Assembly: GCF_003867075.1 (NCBI RefSeq)
Contig: NZ_CP032544.1
Location: 1,230,001-1,294,000, forward strand
Reading direction: 5' to 3'
Origin: Tenacibaculum mesophilum
GTDB lineage: Bacteria > Bacteroidota > Bacteroidia > Flavobacteriales > Flavobacteriaceae
DNA length: 64,000 nucleotides
This document shows, in pieces, positions 27,659 through 36,951 of the stretch. Position 1 is the first letter of the stretch. Each line of letters opens with the position of its first letter. Both the position numbers and the translations under genes were made by a program. The notes under the pieces were generated by a model. The model searched no databases. It saw only the letters and a program-made list of their open reading frames with translations, and was not told the origin of the DNA.

Positions 27659-29644
27659 ATGGAATATTCCAACACTCTTAACATAGGAATTTTAGCACAT
27701 GTTGATGCTGGTAAAACTACCTTAACCGAACATTTATTATACCATACAGGAGCTATAAGAAATATAGGGAGTGTAGATAAAGGTTCTACTGTTACTGACA
27801 GTTTAGCACTGGAAAAAGAACGTGGAATTTCCATAAAAGCAGCTACCACTTCTTTTATTTGGAATGACACCAAAGTCAATCTGATAGATACTCCTGGACA
27901 CGTAGATTTTTCTAGTGAAGTTGCAAGAACATTATGTGTGGTAGATGCTGTTGTTTTAGTTATTTCAGCTGTTGAAGGTGTACAAGCTCATACCTTAACT
28001 ATTGCAGATGCTTTGCAAAAACTGAAAATTCCTACAATAATTTTCATTAATAAAATTGACCGACAAGGAGCAGATACAGAGAATGTTTTAGAACAAATAA
28101 AAGATGAGCTTCAAATTAAAACTGTGTCTATCTATACCAGTCATCATGAAGGATTGGACACTGCTTGTATTAATCCAGTTTTTCATAATAATTCGGCTAC
28201 CAAAGAACAAAAAGAAGCCATTTTAGAAGAGTTAATTGAAACCGATGAAAATTTACTAGAACAATACTTAAATGGTCACACCATTACTGATGATGTCCAT
28301 ATAAAAACTATTGTAAAAAACACTTCCAAAGCTTTAATTTCACCTGTATTTACAGGAATTGCTAAAAACAACATTGGTGTAAAAGAGCTATTAGATGGAT
28401 TAACAAGTTTCATTAAACCAGATAAGAATACTGCCACACAAGAAACTTCTGCTTATGTATACAAGTTAGAGCATCATAAAACTCATGGTGTCATGGCACA
28501 TGTAAAGGTTTTTTCGGGTGAGTTATCTTCTAAGTCTGTTATTTACAATCATACCCAAGCCGTAGAAACTAAAATAAACCAATCGAAAGTTTTTCATCAT
28601 ACCAAACACATAGACACTACTATTAAAGCAGGTGATATAGGAATTATTACAGGTGTTGTTGATACAAAAACAGGAGATATTCTTGGCAGTCCCGAAGGAA
28701 TTCCTAAGCTCCCCGAATTAAATACTCCCGTCTTGAGTGTACAAGTGATACCTGATAACGATAAAGATTACAATGCTTTAGCGCAGGCTTTACAAATCAT
28801 AGACAGAGAAGATCCAACGCTACAATTCAAATGGCATAAACCCGAAAAAGAACTGTTGTTATTACTAATGGGAGATATGCAAATTGAAGTACTTACACAT
28901 GTTTTATTAGAACGATTTTCAATCCCTGCTACTTTTACAGAGCCTCAAATTGTTTACAAAGAAACCATAAGCAAAGCTGCAGAAGGTTACGTTCGTTATT
29001 GGATGCCTAAGCCTTGTTGGGCAATTATGACTTTTTTGATTGAACCCGCTCCTTTAAATTCTGGTGTTAGTTATCAATCTATTGTTTCTAAAAACGATAT
29101 TCATAACAAATATCAAAACGAAATAGCTAGAACAATTCCTAAAGCTTTAGAACAAGGATTATTGGGCTGGGAAGTAACCGATGTAAAAATAACATTAATC
29201 AAAGGAGAAGATCATAATGTGCATTCAAGACCTGGTGACTTTAATTTAGCTACTCCAATGGGAATCATGAAAGGTTTACAAGCTGGCGGAACACATTTGT
29301 TAGAGCCATTAGTTCGTTTTGAAATAAAAACTAATGAAGAATTTTTAAGTAAAATCATTTCTGAACTTACTACTAGAAGAGCTACTATCAACTCTCCTAC
29401 TTTTCAAAATGAAATGATGCATCTTACAGGAACGATTCCTGTTGCTACTTCTTTAGATTTAAGTATTAAATTAAATACTCTTTGCAGCGGTCGTATACGT
29501 TTGCGAATGGTTTTTCATGGTTATGACGTATGTCCTGAAGGAGAAGGAAAATCAAGATCTTTTAAAGGAGTTAATCCATTAGACGAAGCTCAATGGATTT
29601 TACATCGACGAGGTGCTTATAAAGCTGACGAACGAGTGATTTAA
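27659..29644 (+). CDS. TetM-like ribosomal protection/EF-G paralogue GTPase
   Basis: A 661-residue translational GTPase, close to the length of Tet(M)/Tet(O) and shorter than EF-G. G motifs: AHVDAGKTT, DTPGHVDF, NKID. Domain III-V order follows, with a domain IV tip region around DHNVHSRPGDFNLATPMG. The closest architecture known to me is the tetracycline ribosomal protection family. The end LDEAQWILHRRGAYKADERV differs from the TetM C-terminus, so resistance is possible but not shown. Codon use and AT content look native and no mobile element is adjacent. Its stop overlaps the end of convergent lpxK by 4 bases. Confidence 0.82.
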   Translation: MEYSNTLNIGILAHVDAGKTTLTEHLLYHTGAIRNIGSVDKGSTVTDSLALEKERGISIKAATTSFIWNDTKVNLIDTPGHVDFSSEVARTLCVVDAVVLVISAVEGVQAHTLTIADALQKLKIPTIIFINKIDRQGADTENVLEQIKDELQIKTVSIYTSHHEGLDTACINPVFHNNSATKEQKEAILEELIETDENLLEQYLNGHTITDDVHIKTIVKNTSKALISPVFTGIAKNNIGVKELLDGLTSFIKPDKNTATQETSAYVYKLEHHKTHGVMAHVKVFSGELSSKSVIYNHTQAVETKINQSKVFHHTKHIDTTIKAGDIGIITGVVDTKTGDILGSPEGIPKLPELNTPVLSVQVIPDNDKDYNALAQALQIIDREDPTLQFKWHKPEKELLLLLMGDMQIEVLTHVLLERFSIPATFTEPQIVYKETISKAAEGYVRYWMPKPCWAIMTFLIEPAPLNSGVSYQSIVSKNDIHNKYQNEIARTIPKALEQGLLGWEVTDVKITLIKGEDHNVHSRPGDFNLATPMGIMKGLQAGGTHLLEPLVRFEIKTNEEFLSKIISELTTRRATINSPTFQNEMMHLTGTIPVATSLDLSIKLNTLCSGRIRLRMVFHGYDVCPEGEGKSRSFKGVNPLDEAQWILHRRGAYKADERVI

Positions 29645-30672
29645 TTCACTTTCTTTATTTCATTCAACACCAAAGAGTTAAAAGCTTTCTCTTCACTTAT
29701 AAAATGACTTTTTATAGAAATATAATTAAGAGGATCAATCTTTCCTTCTAAACGCATATAATCTTTTTCGGTAGTTAGTATAATTTTTTGTTGAGATTGC
29801 AATTCATCAAAATTCTTCTTGATAGTTGTAATATCCTGATTCGTAAAATTATGATGGTCAGGAAAGTTTAGATGCTTATAACTTACTTCCTTTTCTTTCA
29901 AAAAATTCAATAAAGGAGTCGGATTCGCAATTCCCGTAACTAACAAAACTTCCTTACCCTGTAAATCATCAATTGTTAACTCTTTTGTTCCTTTTAAATT
30001 CTCATCATAAACAATCGTTGTAAAGAACACTTTTTGATACGATTTCGGTTTTATCTTTCGTACTATCTTTTCTTGTTCTGTCTTCGATAAATTCTCAGGA
30101 CATTTCGTAACCACAATCACTTTTGCTCGTTTAGCTCCTCTCCTGCTTTCTCGCAAATTCCCTGTAGGCAACACAAAATCATCTACAAATAAATCGTTGT
30201 ACTTGGTTAGTAAAATATAACTACTCGCTGTTACTTTTCTATGCTGATAAGCATCATCCAACAACACAACTTCTGGTGGATTCTTATGTTGTAATAACTG
30301 TTGGACCCCGTTCGTTCTATCAGCATCCACAGCTACCGCAATATCTTTTTTAAACTTCTTATAAAATTGTAAGGGTTCATCACCTACATCTTCGGCTGTA
30401 TGGGTATCATTCACTATTTTAAAGCCCTCTGTTTTACGTTTATATCCACGACTTAAAACAGCAGTTTTATAATCATCTTTCAGTAATCGTATCAAATATT
30501 CAATCTGAGGAGATTTTCCTGTTCCTCCTACACTCAAATTACCAACAGCAATTACAGGAATATCAAAAGAAGTAGATTTTAAAATGCCTACATTAAAAAA
30601 CCAATTACGAACTCTCGTAATAACATCATACAAAACAGCAAACGGAAATAATAAAAATCGAAGTAGCTTCAT
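29641..30672 (-). CDS. lpxK: Tetraacyldisaccharide 4'-kinase
   Basis: A 343-residue lipid A enzyme. One N-terminal hydrophobic segment anchors it to the inner membrane, and the P-loop VGNLSVGGTGKSP follows. Further landmarks are SRGYKRK, GDEPLQF, LLDDAYQHR and VTGIANPTPL. It phosphorylates the 4' position of the lipid A disaccharide, using ATP. Its end overlaps the convergent TetM-like gene. Confidence 0.95.
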   Translation of the reverse strand: MKLLRFLLFPFAVLYDVITRVRNWFFNVGILKSTSFDIPVIAVGNLSVGGTGKSPQIEYLIRLLKDDYKTAVLSRGYKRKTEGFKIVNDTHTAEDVGDEPLQFYKKFKKDIAVAVDADRTNGVQQLLQHKNPPEVVLLDDAYQHRKVTASSYILLTKYNDLFVDDFVLPTGNLRESRRGAKRAKVIVVTKCPENLSKTEQEKIVRKIKPKSYQKVFFTTIVYDENLKGTKELTIDDLQGKEVLLVTGIANPTPLLNFLKEKEVSYKHLNFPDHHNFTNQDITTIKKNFDELQSQQKIILTTEKDYMRLEGKIDPLNYISIKSHFISEEKAFNSLVLNEIKKVN

Positions 30673-30737
30673 TACATCAAAAGTAATAATTTAAGCATTA
30701 ATCTACAGGATACTTTTATTTTCATTTTTCTACTTTG

Positions 30738-30745
30738 TAACTTTG
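30738..30745 (+). promoter_or_regulatory. Bacteroidota -7 element upstream of Nif3-like gene
   Basis: TAACTTTG matches TAnnTTTG, 28 bases before the ATG at 30774. No clear -33 TTG. Confidence 0.45.
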
Positions 30746-30773
30746 CTATATTAATACTTTGAAAATTACCCAA

Positions 30774-31868
30774 ATGCAAATAAAAGACGTTACCAACTAC
30801 ATTGAACAACTAGCTCCGCTTTCGTATGCCGAAGATTTTGACAATGTAGGCTTATTAATAGGAAACTACGCTACTGAAGTAACTGGAGTTTTAGTTACAT
30901 TAGATACCCTAGAAGAAACTGTTGAGGAAGCTATTACTAAAAATTGTAATCTTATCATAAGTTTTCACCCAATTGTGTTTAGCGGATTGAAAAAAATAAA
31001 CGGTAACAATTATGTAGAACGTGTTGTGTTGAAGGCTATTCAGAATAATATTGCTATTTATGCTACACATACAGCTCTAGATAATGTAAACAATGGTGTT
31101 TCTGCTAAAATGGGAGAAGTTTTAGGCTTAGAAAACATGAAAACTTTGATTCCTAAAAAAGGAATCATAAAAAAACTAACTACTTATGTTCCTTTTGCAG
31201 AAGCTAATAATCTTCGTGAAAAATTATTTGAAGCTGGTGCAGGTAATATTGGTAATTATGATAACTGTTCTTTTAATGTAGAAGGAAAAGGAAGTTATAA
31301 AGGCAATGAAAACTCAAACCCTACTGTTGGTGAAAAGGGTAAATTGATGTTTGAAGAAGAAACCTGCATTACAGTAACATTCGATTCTTATTTAGAAGGA
31401 AAAATACTTTCCGCTCTCTTTAAAAACCATCCTTATGAAGAAGTTGCCTACGAAGTTATTACGCTGGATAACCAAAACCAAAACGTAGGTATGGGAATGA
31501 TTGGAGAACTACCTTCGGCGATGAATGAAAAAGACTTTTTATTATTTGTAAAAGAAACCTTTAAAACTGGTTGTGTACGACATTCAGAATTACTTGACAA
31601 ACCTATTAAAAAAGTTGCAGTACTAGGAGGTTCAGGAAGTTTTGCTATTAAAAATGCCATACGAGCAAGTGCAGATGCCTATATAAGTGCTGATTTTAAA
31701 TACCATGAATTTTTTAAAGCTGAAAAAAGAATCTTACTTACAGATGTAGGACATTATGAAAGCGAGCAGTTTACAAAAAACCTTTTAGTTGATTATCTTA
31801 GCAAAAAATTTAGTACTTTTGCAATTATTTTAAGCGAAAAGAGTACAAATCCAATACACTATATTTAA
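30774..31868 (+). CDS. Nif3-like dinuclear metal centre protein
   Basis: The start MQIKDVTNYIEQLAPLSYAE at 30774 is preferred over a TTG 15 bases upstream. The 364-residue form has the Nif3 halves (FDNVGLLIG, SFHPIVFSG, ATHTALDN, then VGHYESEQF) interrupted by a central ~120-residue PII/CutA-like insertion. Members are hexamers with two metal ions per site. A GTP cyclohydrolase-like activity has been proposed for the family but is not certain. The next gene starts 3 bases later. Confidence 0.9.
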   Translation: MQIKDVTNYIEQLAPLSYAEDFDNVGLLIGNYATEVTGVLVTLDTLEETVEEAITKNCNLIISFHPIVFSGLKKINGNNYVERVVLKAIQNNIAIYATHTALDNVNNGVSAKMGEVLGLENMKTLIPKKGIIKKLTTYVPFAEANNLREKLFEAGAGNIGNYDNCSFNVEGKGSYKGNENSNPTVGEKGKLMFEEETCITVTFDSYLEGKILSALFKNHPYEEVAYEVITLDNQNQNVGMGMIGELPSAMNEKDFLLFVKETFKTGCVRHSELLDKPIKKVAVLGGSGSFAIKNAIRASADAYISADFKYHEFFKAEKRILLTDVGHYESEQFTKNLLVDYLSKKFSTFAIILSEKSTNPIHYI

Positions 31869-31871
31869 CAG

Positions 31872-32642
31872 ATGGCAAAAAAAGAAGTAACGGTAGAAGA
31901 AAAATTAAGAGCGTTATACGATTTACAGTTAATCGATTCTAGAATTGACGAGATTAGAAACGTTCGCGGTGAATTACCTTTAGAAGTTGAAGATTTAGAA
32001 GATGAAGTTGCCGGATTAAACAAGAGACTTTCTAATTTAGCTGAGGATGTTAAAAATTTAGAAACTGACATTAGTAACAAAAAGTTAGCGATTGAAGAAT
32101 CTAAAAACTTAATTACTAAATACGAAGAACAACAAAAAAATGTTCGTAATAACCGTGAATTCGACTCTTTATCTAAAGAAATTGAGTACCAAGAGCTAGA
32201 AATTCAATTATCTGAAAAGAGAATTAAAGAATACAAAGCTAAAATTGCTCAAAAGAAAGAGGTTATTGATAACACCAAAGAAAAATTAGCTAAGCAAGAA
32301 GCACATTTAGCTCACAAAAAAGGTGAATTAGATGCTATCTTAAAAGAAACTGAGAAAGAAGAGCAATTATTAAAAGAAAAGTCTGAAGAGTTTTCTCAAT
32401 CTATTGACAAGCACTTATTAACGGCATACAAAAGAATTAGAACTAAAGTAAGAAACGGTTTAGCTGTTGTTGCTATTGAGCGTGGAGCTGCAGGAGGCTC
32501 TTTCTTCACTATTCCACCACAAGTACAATTAGAGATTGCTAACCGTAAGAAAATTACAATTGACGAGCACAGTGGTCGTATTTTAGTAGATCCTGCTTTA
32601 GCACAAGAAGAAAAAGAAAAAATAGACAGCTTATTTGCTTAA
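31872..32642 (+). CDS. Coiled-coil protein with degenerate C-terminal zinc ribbon
   Basis: A 256-residue cytoplasmic protein. Residues ~10-185 are a long antiparallel-type coiled coil, as in the CT398/C4-zinc-ribbon family. The C-terminal ~60 residues align with the ribbon (GGSFFTIPPQVQ, then EHSGRILVD), but the positions normally held by the two CxxC pairs are not cysteine; I see none in the protein. It presumably binds no zinc. Adjacent to the Nif3-like gene, a pairing common in bacteria. Function unknown. Confidence 0.85.
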   Translation: MAKKEVTVEEKLRALYDLQLIDSRIDEIRNVRGELPLEVEDLEDEVAGLNKRLSNLAEDVKNLETDISNKKLAIEESKNLITKYEEQQKNVRNNREFDSLSKEIEYQELEIQLSEKRIKEYKAKIAQKKEVIDNTKEKLAKQEAHLAHKKGELDAILKETEKEEQLLKEKSEEFSQSIDKHLLTAYKRIRTKVRNGLAVVAIERGAAGGSFFTIPPQVQLEIANRKKITIDEHSGRILVDPALAQEEKEKIDSLFA

Positions 32643-32661
32643 TATTTTTCTTAAAGTATAT

Positions 32662-32694
32662 ACAAAAGCCTCCAAAAATTTGGAGGCTTTTTTA
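32662..32694 (+). terminator. Intrinsic terminator
   Basis: A perfect 12-bp stem AAAGCCTCCAAA/TTTGGAGGCTTT (32665-32690) with T-run ends the Nif3-like operon. Confidence 0.9.
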
Positions 32695-32790
32695 TTACTA
32701 TCAGTTTTGATGATAAAATTAGTGACAATTAAAAATCAAAGCTCCTCACTTTTCACCTGACGTTACATTTTCGTATCTTGCATTCTGCTT

Positions 32791-34188
32791 ATGATACAAT
32801 TTATATTAAATAATCAGGTAATAAAAACTACAGCAAACGCTGGTATTACCCTACTCGATTTTATTCGAGAACATCAACAGTTAAAAGGTACAAAAATAGG
32901 ATGTCGTGAAGGTGATTGTGGTGCTTGTACCGTTCTAATCGGTGAACAAAAAAACGGTAGTCTTAGCTATCAAAGTATAACTTCGTGTATTTCTCCCTTG
33001 GGAAATGCTAACGGAAAACACATCGTTACGGTAGAAGGTATCAATTTACCAAAAGAACTGAATACCGTTCAAAAAGCAATGGCCGATAATTATGCGACGC
33101 AATGTGGTTTTTGCACACCAGGATTTGTGGTTTCTATGACTGGTTATGCTCTTGACAGTAAACAAACAACTTCTTGTAACGATGCTATCAGCGGAAACAT
33201 TTGTCGTTGTACAGGGTATAAATCGATTGAAAAAGCCGGTTTTGAAATTGAAGAAAAACTGCAACAGAAAGATAAAAACCATCAAATTGACTGGCTAATC
33301 AAAGAAGGGTTTATTCCTAATTATTTTGAAACTATCCCTGAAAAATTAGCACAAATACAACCAAAAACCTTTGAAAAAACGGGAATAAAAGTAGCTAACG
33401 GAACCGATATTTATGTACAGCATGCTGATAAAATGGCGGAAGAAGATGTACATTTATTAACCGATAAAAACGCTTTAAAAGAAATCTCTTTTACCGAAGG
33501 ATTTTGTACACTAGGTGCTAATACAACAGTGACCGAAATAGCAGAAAGCAAACAATTACAAACCCTCTTTCCTAAACTAAAACAATTTTTGAAACTTGTT
33601 TCTTCTGAGCAAATCAGAAACATGGGAACCATCGGTGGTAACTTTGTAAACGCCTCACCTATTGGTGACATGTCTATTTTCTTTTTAGCATTGAACTCAA
33701 CGTTAACCATTCAAAAAGAAGATGGAAATACGCGACAAATTCCATTTCAAGAATTTCATCAAGACTATAAAAAGTACGATTTACACGAAGGTGAAATCTT
33801 ACAATCAATACAGTTCAAAGTTCCACAAGCAGAAGACTTTTTCAATTTTGAGAAAGTCAGCAAACGAACACATTTAGACATTGCTAGTGTAAATTCGGCA
33901 GGAAGAATTACACTAAAAAACAATACAATTACAGATGCTCATTTTTCTTTAGGAGGTGTGGCCGCTATTCCAAAGTATTTATCCAATACCAACGCTTTTT
34001 TAATCGGAAAAACAATCAATTCTGAAACTATAAAAGAAGCCGAAACTATTTTACAATCAGAAATTTCGCCTATTAGCGATGTTCGTGGAACTGCTGACTA
34101 TAAGCGATTATTGGCAAGACAGTTATTTTTTGCTCACTTTTTAGAACTATTCCCAAATCAAGTAGAACTTAAAAAACTAATTGCCTAA
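32791..34188 (+). CDS. xdhA: Xanthine dehydrogenase small subunit (2Fe-2S and FAD)
   Basis: A 465-residue protein. The N-terminal plant-type ferredoxin domain has CREGDCGACTVLIG, and the second 2Fe-2S domain has QCGFCTPG and GNICRCTGY. The FAD domain follows (~180-350) with NMGTIGGNFVNASPIGD, then the CO-dehydrogenase flavoprotein C-terminal domain. It passes electrons from the molybdenum subunit to NAD+. Its stop overlaps the start of xdhB by one base (TAATG), a sign of translational coupling. Confidence 0.93.
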   Translation: MIQFILNNQVIKTTANAGITLLDFIREHQQLKGTKIGCREGDCGACTVLIGEQKNGSLSYQSITSCISPLGNANGKHIVTVEGINLPKELNTVQKAMADNYATQCGFCTPGFVVSMTGYALDSKQTTSCNDAISGNICRCTGYKSIEKAGFEIEEKLQQKDKNHQIDWLIKEGFIPNYFETIPEKLAQIQPKTFEKTGIKVANGTDIYVQHADKMAEEDVHLLTDKNALKEISFTEGFCTLGANTTVTEIAESKQLQTLFPKLKQFLKLVSSEQIRNMGTIGGNFVNASPIGDMSIFFLALNSTLTIQKEDGNTRQIPFQEFHQDYKKYDLHEGEILQSIQFKVPQAEDFFNFEKVSKRTHLDIASVNSAGRITLKNNTITDAHFSLGGVAAIPKYLSNTNAFLIGKTINSETIKEAETILQSEISPISDVRGTADYKRLLARQLFFAHFLELFPNQVELKKLIA

Positions 34189-36449
34189 TGAAAACGATGA
34201 AGAACATAGACAGTTTTACACATGTTAGAGGAGAATCGTTATTTGTTGACGATTTAATGCTACGCCAAGATACCTTATTCGGATTGGTTTTTGACTCGCC
34301 AAAAGCACATGGAAAAATCAAATCGGTAGATTATTCAAAAGCAGAAGCGCTAGAAGGTGTAGTAAAAATATTCACCTATAAAGATGTCTTAGGAGAAAAT
34401 CAGATTGGAGGTATCATTCCTGATGAACCTTTGTGGGCTGAGGATGAAGTCCATTTTTGGGGACAACCGATTGCTTTTATCGTTGCAAAAAGTGAAGCTA
34501 TTGCTAAAAAAGCTAGAGCCTTAATTACCATAGATATTGAAGAACTTCCTGTAATTACAACTGCTAAAGAAGCCAAAGAAAAAGGAAGCTTTATCAATGC
34601 TCCTCGTTCATTCAACTTAGGAAATACTCAAAACGCCTTTACTGAATGTGAATATGTATTTGAAGGCGAAACTTTTTCGAACGGACAAGAGCATTTGTAC
34701 CTCGAAACACAAGGTTGTTATGCGGTTCCTCAAGAAAACGGAAATATAAAAATTACTTCCTCTACGCAAGGCCCTACTGCTGTACAAAAAACAGCGGCCA
34801 AGGTTTTAGGCATCCCAATGCATAAAATTGAAGTAGATGTAATCCGCTTAGGTGGTGGTTTTGGAGGTAAAGAAGATCAAGCAACTCCTTGGGCAGTTAT
34901 GGCAGCTGTAGCTGTGCAACATTTGAATCGCCCAGTTAAATACATGCTGAATCGCCATGATGATTTGCGTATGACAGGAAAACGTCATCCCTATTCCTCA
35001 TTTTATAAAATAGGACTCACCAAAGACCTAAAAATTAAAGCTTTTGAAGCAGAGTTCTTACAAAATTCAGGTGCTGCAGCTGATTTATCTCCTGCTATTG
35101 CTGAGAGAACTTTGTTTCATGCTACCAATAGCTATTTTGTTCCAAATGTACATACTACCGTGTATAGCTGTAAAACCAACCTACCTCCTAATACCGCTTT
35201 CCGTGGTTTTGGTGGTCCGCAAGGTATGTTTGTTATTGAAAGTGCTATTGCAGATGCCGCTGATAAAATCGGAATCAACAAAAGAAAAATACAAGAAGCA
35301 AATCTATTAGCTGAAAACGATGAGTTTTCTTACGGGCAAATTGCAACCGAAGTACAAGCACAAAATTCGTGGTTTAGTGCAAAAGAGCGATATCAACTTG
35401 AACAGCTAGAACAAGAAATCGCTGACTTCAACAATAAAAACGACCGCTACAAAAAAGGAATTTCATTAATGCCTATTGCTTTTGGTATTTCGTTTACCAA
35501 TACCCCAATGAACCATGCACGTGCTTTGGTACATATTTATCAAGATGGAAGTGTTGGTGTTTCCACAGGTGCTGTAGAAATGGGACAAAGTGTAAACACC
35601 AAAATATTACAAGTAGCACAAAGTGTTTTAGGAATTTCGCCAGATAAAGTAAAACTAGAAACCACGAACACTACACGTGTTGCCAATACCTCACCTTCTG
35701 CAGCAAGTTCAACTGCCGACCTTAACGGAAAAGCAACAGAAATGGCGTGTAATTCGTTAGTTGAACGACTAACAGAAGTTGCCGCTGACATGCTCTCTAC
35801 CAAAAAAGAAAACATCTCTTTTCAAGAAGATGCTGTTTTTGTAAGCGATAAAAAATCAGATCTAATATGGGAAGCTTTAATTGCTGAAGCGATGCTACGT
35901 CGTGTGGCGCTATCTGAAAATGCACATTATGCTACACCAGTTATTCATTTTGATAAAACCAAAGAAAAAGGACATCCGTTTGCCTACCATGTATACGGTA
36001 CTGCAATAACAACAGTTACTGTAGATTGTATCCGTGGTAATTATGAAATTGACAGTGTAAAAATTGTACACGACTTTGGTAAAAGTATGAATATGGGCAT
36101 TGATTTAGGGCAAGTTGAAGGTGCTTTGGCACAAGGAATTGGTTGGATGACTATGGAAGAAATCTCTTATAATAATGAAGGACGATTATTATCGAATGCC
36201 TTGTCTACCTACAAGGTTCCTGATATTTTTTCAGCTCCCAAAACAGTTGAAACCATTCCGTTAAAAACGGAAGGAAATCAAATGGCTATTAAAAAATCGA
36301 AAGCGGTTGGTGAACCTCCATTAATGTATGGAATTGGGGCTTATTTTGCCATCCAGCAAGCGGTAAAAACCTTTAACCCTAATTATAAATTAAAATTCCA
36401 CGCTCCTTTTACAGCCGAAAAAGTGTTGATGGGATTGTATGAAAAATAG
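34188..36449 (+). CDS. xdhB: Xanthine dehydrogenase molybdopterin-binding large subunit
   Basis: A 753-residue molybdenum hydroxylase subunit. Landmarks: GGGFGGKEDQ for the cofactor, PPNTAFRGFGGPQGM, GAVEMGQSVNTK, and the catalytic glutamate in KAVGEPPLMYGIGA. With XdhA it oxidises hypoxanthine and xanthine to urate. The operon context with xdhC, which serves cofactor maturation, supports xanthine dehydrogenase rather than aldehyde oxidase. The next gene overlaps its end by 11 bases. Confidence 0.93.
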   Translation: MKTMKNIDSFTHVRGESLFVDDLMLRQDTLFGLVFDSPKAHGKIKSVDYSKAEALEGVVKIFTYKDVLGENQIGGIIPDEPLWAEDEVHFWGQPIAFIVAKSEAIAKKARALITIDIEELPVITTAKEAKEKGSFINAPRSFNLGNTQNAFTECEYVFEGETFSNGQEHLYLETQGCYAVPQENGNIKITSSTQGPTAVQKTAAKVLGIPMHKIEVDVIRLGGGFGGKEDQATPWAVMAAVAVQHLNRPVKYMLNRHDDLRMTGKRHPYSSFYKIGLTKDLKIKAFEAEFLQNSGAAADLSPAIAERTLFHATNSYFVPNVHTTVYSCKTNLPPNTAFRGFGGPQGMFVIESAIADAADKIGINKRKIQEANLLAENDEFSYGQIATEVQAQNSWFSAKERYQLEQLEQEIADFNNKNDRYKKGISLMPIAFGISFTNTPMNHARALVHIYQDGSVGVSTGAVEMGQSVNTKILQVAQSVLGISPDKVKLETTNTTRVANTSPSAASSTADLNGKATEMACNSLVERLTEVAADMLSTKKENISFQEDAVFVSDKKSDLIWEALIAEAMLRRVALSENAHYATPVIHFDKTKEKGHPFAYHVYGTAITTVTVDCIRGNYEIDSVKIVHDFGKSMNMGIDLGQVEGALAQGIGWMTMEEISYNNEGRLLSNALSTYKVPDIFSAPKTVETIPLKTEGNQMAIKKSKAVGEPPLMYGIGAYFAIQQAVKTFNPNYKLKFHAPFTAEKVLMGLYEK

Positions 36450-36945
36450 AAGACCTATCAAACTACAATACACCAAACAGAATATATTTAAGGGCGCGTT
36501 AATTTATAGCATTGGAGATACCATTGCATCCCTTTTACTAAACGAGTTTTCTATATACAGACTTCTCGGGATGGTACTTATTGGTGCTACTGTTTATGCT
36601 TTTGAAATCCCTAATTATTTTAATTGGATAGAAAAAAAGACAGCAAACAATAGCGGACTCAAAAGAACTATAACAAAAACAATATTGGCTATTGCATACT
36701 TTAATCCTCTTTGGATTTTTAGACATTTGCTATTTATCAAATTGTTTTCTGGAAATTTTGAACAAATAACCAGTAACTTATTCATTGTTGCTTGTTGGTC
36801 GTTTTTAGTGAACGTTCCTATTTCGTTTATCGCTAACTTTATCATTCAAAATAAAGTAAAACTCGATTGGCGTTTTTTAGCCAGTGCTATTTTTTCTGCA
36901 CTAATGGCTATTTATTATGCCCTAAGCGAAACCATTTTTAACTAA
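36439..36945 (+). CDS. Integral membrane protein in xdh operon
   Basis: A 168-residue protein with about four hydrophobic segments. GALIYSIGDTIASLLLNEF, RLLGMVLIGATVYAFEIPNY and the C-terminal DWRFLASAIFSALMAIYYAL faintly recall the Mpv17/PMP22 family (GD-x-xAQ start, R-x-x-x-G, W-x-x-LS end), but the match is weak and I do not assign it. It overlaps xdhB by 11 bases and ends 6 bases before xdhC, so it is part of the operon and may concern substrate transport or assembly, which is an inference. Confidence 0.7.
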   Translation: MKNRRPIKLQYTKQNIFKGALIYSIGDTIASLLLNEFSIYRLLGMVLIGATVYAFEIPNYFNWIEKKTANNSGLKRTITKTILAIAYFNPLWIFRHLLFIKLFSGNFEQITSNLFIVACWSFLVNVPISFIANFIIQNKVKLDWRFLASAIFSALMAIYYALSETIFN

Positions 36946-36951
36946 GCTTTT

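Noticed and set aside
27659..29644. Recently acquired tetracycline resistance gene
   Set aside because: No insertion sequence, integrase or composition change is visible and it is tightly packed between core genes, so recent transfer is not supported.
35540..35815. Antisense reading frame inside xdhB
   Set aside because: It lies wholly within a well-supported gene on the other strand and has no protein-like features; the same holds for other antisense frames in rny, xdhA, sucC, lolD and rimO.
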